DNA from: Alopecurus myosuroides
Taxonomy: Eukaryota; Streptophyta; Magnoliopsida; Poales; Poaceae
Direction: 5' to 3'
Assembly: GCA_028641055.1 (NCBI GenBank)
Contig: CM054060.1
Location: 241,766,833-241,830,832 of the forward strand
DNA length: 64,000 nt
A model generated the notes under the pieces. The model did not search any database, was not told where the DNA came from, and was given only the letters and a program-made list of their open reading frames with translations. Of this stretch, positions 23,861 to 34,591 are shown piece by piece (positions within the stretch are counted from its first letter, which is position 1; each line of letters opens with the position of its first letter). A program made the translations under genes and the position numbers.

Positions 23861-24401
23861 CCTACCCTAGGTCCCCGGAGAGCAACCCTAGACCCCTATC
23901 TCCTTTCTCCCTCGAGCACCGCCGCCATTTTCCCTCTCTCTGCCCGGCGATCCCTCTCTGAATCTCATCGCCGCCGAGCTCCACCTACTGAAACCACGAT
24001 GATCGCCGGCGAAGCAGTGCGTCTCCAGCTAGGGAAGCACGGGGATCAGACCCCCGTACTCCCCTCTTCCTCCACGACGACTCCTCGTTGGCTGGGACCA
24101 TCTGCAACGCCGCCGCCATCCACTCCGTTGCCGCCGGCGACAGCGACCTGCACCGAGCCGATGCCTCACCTGCAAACGGAGGTGATCACCGTGCTCTCCT
24201 TCCTCCTCTCTGCAACGCGTGCACGCGCACATCACCACACCAACACCCACGCGCACCAGGCACCGCAACGTCGCTGCAGCTCGCCGCCGTTGAGCCGCCG
24301 TGCCCTCTGTCAAGATTCAGAAACGCGCGCGCAGAAAAGTTCAGTTAAACGAAACTGAACCTCAACCTGGCTGCGTCCACTATACTGACAAGAACACATT
24401 C

Positions 24402-24470
24402 GCACCGCACTGGTAACGCACCACTGCGCGCTCGTCCGCAGCGCGGGTTCGAGCCATGCGCTCGCGATTA
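24402..24470 (+). other. tRNA-like segment in the family-B LTR (3' LTR copy)
   Basis: A B-box-like GGTTCGAGCC (24446-24455) lies about 35 bp after an A-box-like stretch (GCACTGGTAACGC). The corresponding place in the solo LTR has better matches. A complete tRNA fold is not evident, so this is probably a tRNA-derived insertion in the ancestral LTR. Confidence 0.45.
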
Positions 24471-25651
24471 AATCCCCACCTTTTTGCGAAGGGCACTGAC
24501 AGGGTGGCCCCCCTGTCAGCTGCTGTGCACGCACGCGGGCCACCGTGGCCCAGGGGCCCTCTGTCAGTGGCTAGGGCTAGCCACTGCTGAGTGAAAAACG
24601 TTTTCAGCCTTTTCTTTTCAATTTAACTCCTTTTTCAATTACAGATTGGTCCCTGTAAATAAAATGCTAATAACTTTCATTTCCAAAATCCAAATAATAA
24701 AAATAAAATATGTTTGTTGAACCAAATTTAATTGTCTACCTGTTTATAACATTTGTATTCTGTTTTGAATAATTCAAATGCATTCAACTTTCAAATTTAA
24801 ACAATTCATTTGAAATTTGATTAAATGCATAGCTAATTCATATTTAATTCAAATAACACAAATAAAATATGTTTTCCATGCTATTTTGAACCACCTTTCC
24901 AAATATAAATTTTTTTTCATGTTTTGAATAATTAAAATTGCTTAAATAATTTAAACCTTGTTTAAATCATTTAAATTTGCTAAATTCATAACTTGCTCAA
25001 ATCAAATTATTTTTGAACATATAAAATATGTTTTCAAACCAGAAAAACATAAGCTTTTCAAATATGAATTTGGATTTATGTTTTGAACAAATAAAATTCA
25101 AATAATATTCATACTTGTTTTAAATTCATTTAAATCTTGCTTAAACTTGTTTAATTCATAATTAAATCATTGTAAATCCTTTTTCAATAATTGAAACATG
25201 TAATCCACCTAAAATTTTGTGTTCTTTTCAAATATAAACTTTGTTATTTGTTTTGAACAATTTAAATTGCTGAAAACAATAGATGCTTGAGTAACACCTT
25301 TAAGAAACCAAAATTCCATAACTTAATAAATAAAATTCCAAAATTGGCAAACCTTATTTCCAATTGATTCTATTGTTGTTATTTTTCTGTTTTCCTCATC
25401 CATGCATCATACTAATCCACTTTCACCTGTTGGTTAGTTGTAAAACAATTATTCCAACCTTAATTCATGGGCCCTTCCATATGCAGTCCAATTTTTGCAT
25501 GTGGGTTCATTTAAACATGTTGTGTTACCATGTCAACTAGGTTATTTCTATGCATCAATTAAATGGTCATGCATCATCCCATGATTGTGCATTATGCCAT
25601 GTTATTGATTGTTTGTCTCCCTGCTTTGTTTGTTTGCTTCTTCTCGGATAG

Positions 25652-27014
25652 ACGACGACGTTGAGACAGACGATACTTACGACACCCCTTCTGAGGATCT
25701 AGCTCAGTACCAGGCTGCTGAGTTTGCAGGCAAGTATTCACTCACATGAACCATTGTGTTAATTTCAACCCTGGATACCGATACTTTCCGTTGTCTATTC
25801 TGCTAGCCATATGTATCGTTGATTCTGTTACGCACCTATTACATGTATCCTTTAACCCTGATATTGCCTCACTCCACTCCTATAACCCCGTTGTTTGAGC
25901 CCGTGTCTTCCTAGCATGCTTAGGGTTGTTTCTGCTCGAGTCTGTTACCCGTTACTTTCTGTTACTATATTTCTATTATGTTCTGGGGCTCGATGTTTAA
26001 ACAATAATCATGCTACTGGTATGGGTAATAATAATTTGTTGATAAGGCACCGGAAGGAGGCCCGGCGTGGTTTTGAGGCCTGCTAGTGTCGACCCTAATT
26101 AGGAAAAGGGTCTTGTCTACTGATCCATGATGAGCGCACTATCCGCATGTGGGAAGCGTGTATAGGCGCCCCCCTTAATTTGACTCGATTCGCATCTCGT
26201 CCAAATCGCCACCCTTAGTTCGGGCTTTCCATTTGATGCACTCATATGCAGGTACGAACCCGAGGCCAGGGTGGAATTTTTGTAGTCGGCATTTAGGGCG
26301 GCGTGGTCTTAGAGTGCTATGAGGGTCCCCTTTTCTTCGTGGGGCTCGATTAGCCGCGCACGCACAACACGTGGTGCTTTGGGCTTGATGCGAAGAAGAG
26401 TTGAGTTGTGTAGAGTGCATCGCTTGGTGGGTTTGATTCCCGTCTAGCGGGATATTCTTACGTGTACGGCCAAATTGGTGCACCCCTGCAGGGATAAATC
26501 TTCTCGAGAAGCCGTGTTTTCCGCGGTTATGGTTGACTTGGTGAAAGTACTGGCTAACAAGTACTCAGAACAACTTACACCTAACTAATGATAACTTGAA
26601 TACTAATAGTCTTATTGCCACAATAACTTGATCCATCATTAATCCAACTGTGTGAGTTATCCTCGGATTGCTTCTTTGGATAAGGGGCGAGATCCATGAT
26701 GGGTTTGTTTGGTGGTTAGTTATAGTTGGTTACGATCCGCTATCTTATCTCCTTTCTGTTAGCCGGAAGTTGTAGTATGTATCTGTAGTTGGTTAGTGCA
26801 GCCAGCTGCCGCATCTTTTGTATCCCCTTTTCTTCCGTTGAACCCAAAGCATATGTGCTTGGTGTTGACGGGTTACACTTTGGTGAACTGTGAGTCTTGC
26901 TTGCCAGTACGTTGTTGTACTGACCCCTTTGGGGCTGTGGTTTCCGCAGACTACGCTTACGAGGATCCCCGTGATGGCTACTACGTGGAGTTTGACGAGG
27001 CTGCTGACAAGTAG
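25652..27014 (+). other. Acidic two-exon ORF in the family-B LTR (3' LTR copy)
   Basis: Exon 1 25652-25729 and exon 2 26950-27014 have the same splice signals, lengths and phases as the 5' copy. Exon 2 ends ...EAADK then TAG (Lys replaces the last Glu). Both exons keep their reading frames. Confidence 0.4.
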
Positions 27015-27487
27015 ATAGCGGACCCGGGCAGGATCCGAGACTACGTGGATGGGCTCCATTTTCCTTTCATTCCCGGCTTCTTAAGCCTATTTGGATTTGT
27101 CTGTACTCAGACCTTTTGAATGCTTCCGCTATGTTGTAATGATGTTATGTTGGGACATGTGTCCTCTGGTTGATTGTATTTGCTATTCTCTGCTCTAGTG
27201 AGAGCCATTTACAACTTATTTCAATCTTTTGTGTCTTAGAGATATGTTGTGCTATCATTCTGTTACAAGCCATTGACGTACCATGTGTGTATGGTATGAA
27301 GTACGTCAATGGTAGTATCTTGATTTCTATGGGATAGTTTACATCGACGGTGGATAGTAGAGTTTGGTTGTCACACATAAGTGTTGGCCTACTCGTAAGA
27401 GGACGCGGGTGCCGGTAAGCCCCATAATCCAATCATCTACTATCCAGTTCGGCCCGGTGAGTATCCTCTAGAAGTCAGGGTGCGACA

Positions 27488-29005
27488 GAATCCTGTCCTC
27501 GAGGGTTGGACTGGCTGTCAAGTTTGCAAGATAACCTTGAGGAACAAGTCCAAGGTTGAGCTTCTGGAATTCTTCATGAAGAGGAGGTTGGCTTTCCATG
27601 ATCATGAGATTATTGCAATACGACTTGCGTCTGAGAGCATCGGCCATAACATTAGCCTTGCCTGGAGTGTAAGAAATGGTGAGATCAAAGTCTTTAATCT
27701 TTTCAATCCATCTCCTTTGCCTGAGGTTTAGATCTGGTTGAGTGAAGATGTATTTCAGACTCTTATGATCAGAAAAGATTTCAGTGCGATTACCCAACAA
27801 GTATTGTCTCCATTTCTTGAGGGCAAACACAACTGCTGCAAGTTCAAGGTCATGAGTGGGATAATTTTGCTCATGTGCATTCAACTGACGTGAAGCATAA
27901 GCCACAACTTGACGTTCTTGCATAAGAACTGCACCTAGACCTTGGAGAGATGCATCAAAGAATTTCTGGAAAGGTTTGGAAGGATCTGGGCCAACCAGAA
28001 CTGGTGTAGAAGTGAGTTTAGTCTTGAGGAGATTGAAACTTTCATCACACTTTGGAGACTAAACGAACTTCTTGTCCTTCTTTGTGAGATCAGTGAGAGG
28101 TTTGGCAATCTTGGAGAAGTTTTGGACGAAACGACGACAATAGCTAGCCAAGCCAAGAAAACTTCTGACTTGCTTCACCGTCTTAGGAGGTTTCCAATCA
28201 ACAATTGCTTTGACCTTTTCTGGATCAATGGCTATGACCTTGGCAGAGATGATATGACCAAGGTAAGCAACTTCTGGAATCCAGAACTCACACTTGGAGA
28301 ACTTAGCATATAGACGGTGCTCGCGAAGTGTCATGAGAGTGAGACGAAGATGCTCTTCATGCTCTTCCTCGGATTTTGGGTAGACAAGAATGTCATCAAG
28401 ATATACCACAACGAACTTGTTGAGGTATTCATGGAAGACAGAATTCATGAGTCGAGAGAATGTCGCCGGTGCATTGGTGAGACCAAAGGACATGACGGTG
28501 TATTCATATAGACCGTACCGAGTGGTGAAAGCTGTTTTTGGAATATCTTCCTTTCTGATCTTTATTTGATGGTAACCCATTCTCAAGTCCAACTTGGAGA
28601 ATATTGAGGCTCCATCAAGTTTATCAAAAAGATCATCGATACGAGGAATTGGATACTTGTTTTTGATGGTTTTCTCGTTAAGAGGACGATAGTCAACAAC
28701 GAGTCTCTTTGTTTGATCCTTCTTCGCAACGAAAAGAGTTGGGAAACCCCAAGCCAAGGAACTAGGTTGAATGTAACCTTTCTCCATGTACATATCGATT
28801 TGCTCCTTCAACAATTTCAGTTCAGGAGGAGCTATCTTGTATGGATGCTTAGAGATTGGAGCAGTACCTGGTTCAAGCTCGATCACGAACTCAACTGCTC
28901 TGTCCGGAGGCATCCCTGGCAACTCTTCTGGAAAGACGTCAGGGAATTCACAAACCACCGGAACATTTTCAAGTAGAGGTAGAGGTTTTGCATCGAGTGT
29001 GTATA
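27488..29005 (-). pseudogene. Inverted fragment of family-B pol (RT to RNase H)
   Basis: Directly after the 3' LTR end, the minus strand carries family-B pol corresponding to about 20083-21603 of element B. On the minus strand from 29005: [19 protein letters not shown], the RT with YLDD, then RNase H to SPTLED near 27490. A Trp codon is changed to TAG near 28060. Neither end coincides with a normal element boundary. This copy keeps the Arg codon and the base that element B has lost, so it derives from a different or earlier copy. Confidence 0.92.
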
Positions 29006-29185
29006 GCAAAATTTGAAATCTAAAAATGTAACTCGACCAATATGTGCTTGTCAGTCCAACATTCATTACGTACGAAAGGTGATAAAATTACTGGTTGTAT
29101 TTAGCACACGACAGAAACAGTAAATGCAAGTTCATACCTTCTGATTTATAGTCTTGGATATGACGTAAAGATCCATTTTGAACAT
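29006..29185 (+). repeat. 180-bp flank, second copy (with target duplication AACAT)
   Basis: Same sequence as 11663-11842. It ends in AACAT (29181-29185), which pairs with AACAT at 48553-48557 on the other side of the solo LTR, so this copy is the original insertion site. Confidence 0.92.
29181..29185 (+). repeat. Target-site duplication (left) of the solo family-B LTR
   Basis: AACAT before the LTR terminus; the partner is at 48553-48557. Five bases is the normal length for gypsy integration. Confidence 0.85.
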
Positions 29186-29838
29186 TGTCGCACCCTGACT
29201 TCTAGAGGATACTCACCGGGCCAAACTGAATAGTATATGATTGGATTACGGGGCTTACCGGCGCCCGCATCCTCTTACGAGTAGGCCAACACTTAAGTGT
29301 GACAACCAAACTCTACTATCCACCGTCGATGTAAACTATCCCATAGAGATCAGGATACTACCATTGACGTACTTCATACCATACACACATGGTACGTCAA
29401 CGGCGTTAAACGAAATGATAACACCACATATCTCTACGACACAAAAGATGGAAATAAGTTGCAAATGACTCTCACTAGAGCAGAGATAGCAAATACAATC
29501 ATCCAGAGGACACATGTTCCAACATAACATCATTACAACACAGCGGAAGCATCCCAAAATGTCTGGGTCCAGACAAGAACCAAATAGGCCTAAGAGGCCG
29601 GGAATGAAAGGAAAACGGAGCCCATCCACGTAGTCTCGGATCCTGCCCGGGTCCGCTATCTACTCGTCAGCAGCCTCGTCAAACTCCACGTAGTAGCCAT
29701 CACAGGGATCCTCGTAAGCGTAGTCCGCGGAAACCACAGCCCCAAAGGGGTCAGTACAACAACGTACTGGCAAGCAAGACTCACAGTTCAACAAAGTGTA
29801 CCCCACAACATCAAGCACAGATGCTTTGGGTTCAACGG
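29186..29838 (-). repeat. Solo family-B LTR, segment 1 (LTR 3' end), split by element C
   Basis: The reverse complement of the last 653 bp of the LTR. It contains acidic exon 2 (29724-29660) with stop, but here the splice acceptor AG is changed to GG. It continues after element C at 44827. Confidence 0.92.
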
Positions 29839-32800
29839 GAGGCCCCAAACCGGAAGGTTCAGCACCCCTCATATGCATTCATTCACAATCCCAGAATAAC
29901 CAGTTGTGAACAACATACGTAGTTGGCATACAGAATACATCATCCATTACACGAATATTAGAGTCTTACATAAATGGTCACATGACCAAGTTCTTGATAA
30001 CTGTCACACAGGACAGACATTCAAAATAAACACAGCAGAAGACGACAAGCATAGCGTAGTAGAACCCGAGTCACGCCTCATCCTACAGGCTGCTGACTGG
30101 GAGACGATCCTAACTCGCAGGGCCATCAGCGTAGAACTCCTCCTCATAGAACTCCTCCTGGGGTGGCTCCTCATAGTCTGATAAGTAGATACCAGGGGCG
30201 AAACCAAATGAGTACATTTGAATGTACTCAACAAGACATCCTTTATAAGCTTACAATTATGCATACATGCTTATTTGGTGGAGTGGGTAGGCCATACATA
30301 TGGTTCAGCTACCCATGACAGATAAAAGATTTATCATGGTTGATTCTTCAAGTTTCATTCTTAGTGAAAAATCCTTTAAAATAATGTAGTTTTTCTCTCG
30401 TAGATATCACATATCTTGGAGGTTTTATAAGGCTTTTTAGAAAAGAAAGTTTTCTTTTCAGAAACTTTTAGTAATAGTTTCCTTCTCATCAGTATCTCGC
30501 AGATACCAAGTCATTCCTCCATAGTACCTCTCAGGTACCAGGTCGTCTTTCAAAACCTCTTTTGAAAAGTTGACACAATACTAGCTACATGGCCATTCAA
30601 CCGTCCATATCCGAGGACGCGGCTATCTCGAAATAGTTTTACTCTGCAGAGGTGTACACATTTCCACTAGATCCAGAATCCGCCATGAAACAACCATGGG
30701 TTGTCCTCAACCTATGAGAACATCAGATAACTGATCTTGACTATCCACTATGTGCAAGCTAGTACATGACTATCTCTTCAATTGGGGTTACCCTCCCCGG
30801 CAAGCCATGTCCCACACCGCCCAAACAGGAGACCCAACTGCTGCATCCGGAGGGAAAATTAATCCCACACTTTAGATATCCCGTATCCTCCACTCCTAGT
30901 GACATTTCGGTTCGGAGGATTCAATCCCCTATAGCACTTGAGATAGCACACATACTAACCATAAAAAGTTTTTAATCAAGCCCCTACCCATATTGGGGTA
31001 AAGTGGCAGTACGATAATGGTTGTCCAGCGAAGACTAGGTTATGTGTCTTTTGTAAACATTTCTCAAAAATTTCCCATCATGACATCCTTCCGGTAGACA
31101 GGGTCTCACCCTTCCTCCGGAGTTTTACTTCCATAAGGTAATTGTTTACAAAAACCCATTTTATGTAGTTCATTTAAGAACTCAAGTTTTAAGTTGGTAG
31201 ATGGTATGTATATACCATTTAGTGGCTAAGGGCTTGGCAATACCAAGTTGACTATTAATACGATTCCTTCTTCTAATAATACTAATAGTAGTAGTATTCA
31301 CAACAAAAATAGTTTTGAGAGTATAGTTTTGTGAAAACTTCAGAAGTGAAAAGCATGCATGATAGATAATGATAAGTATTTATACAGCAAGCATTAGGAT
31401 GGCTTGCCTTGGTACAAGTGATGGTCCTGGTCCTGAAAGTAACAGGAGTTGCAATACCCCTCTTCAGCAAATCCTTCCTCCTCGTTTTCTAACGTCGTAA
31501 AAAGAAATAAAGGCACACTTTCAGAGCCAACCAAGACAAACAATGCTACAAGTGATACATACATCAAGCAATTAAAAGGTAACACTCAAGACATTCAATT
31601 TTCCCTTAAGAAAATTGACATGAAAACCACAGTGGGAAAATCTGCTTTTTCCTAGTGTTTATGTGTGGTCAACTTAATGATTTTAAGTCAAGAGCATCAT
31701 GGAACAGTGGGGTAAAACACATGTTACTAGACAGTAGGGTGTCACATAAAACAAAATTTGATGTGTAAAAACTTCCCCAATATTCTCTAAGGCAAGTACA
31801 AATAATAAGCTAAATTATGCAAGTGGTGAAAAAGGCTCATGACAACAAGTCAAGCTCATTTTCCACCATGATACAAAAAATACCAGTGGGTGTTCCACTA
31901 GCATAATGCTCATAAAGAGGTTAATAAGCCTCTGGTCACATTTCTAAAAATGCTCAAAACAAACAAACTAGTCCCACAAACTCCTACTCATACTAGTAGA
32001 AACTTGGGAAAACAAACTAGACTAGTTTATACTTCACTTGTTAATTTTAGGCACAAGTGTGCAAACTAACAGAGGTAAAATACTCCTATAATCAGTACCA
32101 AAATGCTACTGGATCCTCCAAAACAAAATAATAAGTCTAGCTATTAACCAAGGAAAAACTAGACTAATTATGCTACACATGTGAGGGAATTAAATCTAGA
32201 CACCCAAATGTTACTCAAACAATTTCTAATACTTAAGGGGAAAATTATCAGAGGTGAAAACACAAGGATAACAATGCCACAAGGACATTTCATCCTCTGT
32301 TTTCAACTACAAAGAATCATATTTTTCCTAGTGGAAAACAAGACAAAAAGCATGCACGAATAATCTAGTATGAAATCTAGACCTTAAGCCTTGCTATTTA
32401 AATCTACTTCAAACACAAGCACCAAGTAACCAGAGGTGCTGTAACCAAAATAACAGTACCAAAATGGTACTGGTTCCATGAAAATTAATCTAGCAAATAG
32501 GCCTAATACATATCTAAAAATCTACTCAAAAACTTAGATAGAAATTAAGCTATGAGCAAGATCTATGCATGGAAAAATAATTCTAAAAATTCTAACACTC
32601 AAACCATTCATTCTAACATGTTCATACAACTTGTAAACATCATTACTACACTATAAAACAACATTACAAGCAAGAACACATCATGTGCACATCACAAAAT
32701 GAACATATAAAACAAGATCTAGGAATTTAAAATTAGGCAGAAAAGTACCAAAACTTGTTCTGTCTACCTAATTTTTTCTATGGCTCCAAAATTTAAATCC

Positions 32801-34591
32801 TTCTAGGATGTGTTAGTCCTTAACAATACAAAGCCTCTCCAATTGGTCCCACTCAAAAATAATGTCCCAAACTCCCCCTAAAAATCCTGGAATAGCTCAC
32901 AGATGTTTCACCAAAATGGATGGCATTTCCAAATGATAACTCACCTTGGTTCAAACTAATATTCTACCGGTAGGTATTTACAAGGGCTTAACAAAACAGT
33001 TGAGTTTGCTCAAAAATGTTTTGTATTTTTGAAGTTCTATTCATTTCAATTTTAAGGGTACTGTCTGGCAAAATGGCTATAGAAAAATAACTAAAAGTCA
33101 AAACATTATTCTGCAAAAGGGAGGTGGTTGTGATTTTGTATGTCTATAGGCACAAAAATTGGCAAGGCCAAATAAAATCGTTTGCTAACAATCCTAGGCC
33201 AAAAGCTAACAGGTATCTTTCTGCCAGAAAAAAAATCGATTAAAAAATAACAGGGACAAACCCAGATGGGCCAGATCTGCCGCGCCCAGCCCAACTAGCG
33301 CCTAGGCTAGCCCAGCTGCGCGCGCGCGCGGGCGGAGGACGCGGGAAACGCCCGTTTAAGCGCAGCCGTTGATCTCCCGATCGACGGCGCTGCGCCTTTC
33401 TTCCTCCCCTCTCCTCTCACGACCTAACCGGCGTCGAACACCTCACGGGCGCGCACGGGACGAGCGGGGTGCTCACCTAGGGGGTCTGTGGAGGGGCGCG
33501 TGGTGGCGGAGGGGTCGTGGGAGGCTGGTGGCGCGGTGGTGGCGGCGTTCGCTTCCTCGACGGCGTGTTCCTCTCCGCGGCGGCACGGCGGACACGGCGG
33601 CGATGGCGCGGGCCCTCCTGCAAGCAAACGGACCGCGGAGGATGTCAGGAAGGTGGCCAGGGTCACGGGATGCACGCTCGTGCGAAAATGCCGAGCCCTT
33701 ACGCATGGGTTGGTTCGTTTTGCTTCGGTGGATCTTGCGGTGGCCGGCAGCGAAAATTAGCTCGTGCCGCTCGCACACGGCGAGGCACGGCTAGTTCTCT
33801 CGTGGGTGGGGGAGTGGATGGTGGTGGAGTGCCGTGGCGAAACGGCAAGCCCTCGGAGGCTTTGTAGGCACGGGCCCGTGTGGTGTGCTCTCGGGTGGCA
33901 TGTGCGTGTGCACGTTGGCACGCAGAAGGAAGGGGGGCCGTTTCCCTCGTGTTCTCTCGAGCCAGGGGCGGTGCCAAAGTCACTAGTCACCACAGTGGGC
34001 TAGGGTAGAGAGGCATGAGGGTTTTTTTTGGCTATGCCACTTGCACACCCCCTCCTACTCGAGCCCTAGTTTCCCTCCTCTTTTCTTCCTTGCTAAGGCA
34101 TGCCTCGGGCCAACAAGCACATGGGGTTACAGAGGGATCCAAGGCAATCACATTAGACACCAATTTTATTTAAAACTATGAAGAATTGGCAGAGAAACAA
34201 ATCTCCAAAGTTTGGTTCAAAAACAGTTTTCAGAAAATTCAGAAAAAGACTTAGTGAAATTTTCACTGAGTGTTGGAAAAACAGAGATTTGAAGCAAAAG
34301 TTTGCTTCTGTTTGAAAGGGCAAATGAACTTGGATTTTGAAAATTCAAGTTGGTAATTGTTCTATGTACTTTCTAGTTTGAGAAAACAACAATTACACAA
34401 GAATTTGAGTTGGTTAACCTTCTGAAACAACTATCCAAAAGGCTATGTTTCTGTTTTCCAAAAAGAATTGGTTTTGCAATATTTTTATACTAGGAAAACA
34501 ATCATGGATTAGACTGTTTTCCAAGTGCTAAATTTAAACCAGTGGCATTTAGTTGTATTACATAACATGGTCAACCATAATACAACAAGAA
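29839..34591 (-). repeat. 3' LTR of element C, truncated at both ends
   Basis: Matches 39668-44419. The LTR start (equivalent of 44826-44420) is deleted together with the end of pol, and the final TGTA is missing. It contains an AT-rich body, a GC-rich promoter region (about 33280-34010) and the acidic exon pair 31488-31408 and 30177-30110. Confidence 0.92.
30110..31488 (-). other. Acidic two-exon ORF in the family-C LTR (3' copy)
   Basis: Exon 1 31488-31408 (81 bp) and exon 2 30177-30110 (68 bp, ending TAG). Identical layout to the 5' copy; the description is given there. Confidence 0.4.

Larger units (their letters stand above)
14457..27487 (+). mobile_element. Element B: Ty3/gypsy (Tekay/Del-like chromovirus) with truncated 5' LTR
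   Basis: Truncated 5' LTR, PBS, accessory ORF, gag-protease-RT-RNase H-integrase-chromodomain, polypurine tract and full 3' LTR are in order on the plus strand. By eye the LTRs differ by only about 1-2% in the stretches I compared, implying a fairly recent copy, yet pol has several breaks. The chromodomain at the C-terminus of pol and the very long LTR fit the Tekay/Del lineage; I do not assign a family name. No target duplication can be paired with its ends because both sides are rearranged. Confidence 0.88.
23067..27487 (+). repeat. 3' LTR of element B, complete (4421 bp)
   Basis: It starts TGTAACATCCC and ends GGGTGCGACA. The order is an AT-rich first part, GC-rich promoter region with TATA box (23854-23860), tRNA-like segment (24402-24470), AT-rich middle, acidic exon 1 (25652-25729), exon 2 (26950-27014) and conserved end. 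It is the reference copy of this LTR in the window. Confidence 0.93.

Noticed and set aside
33369..34003. Overlapping ORFs on both strands of the GC-rich part of the family-C LTRs (also 43197-43822)
   Set aside because: They are present in both LTRs only because the LTRs are copies, are open in several frames, and have no protein similarity. The region is better explained as promoter DNA.
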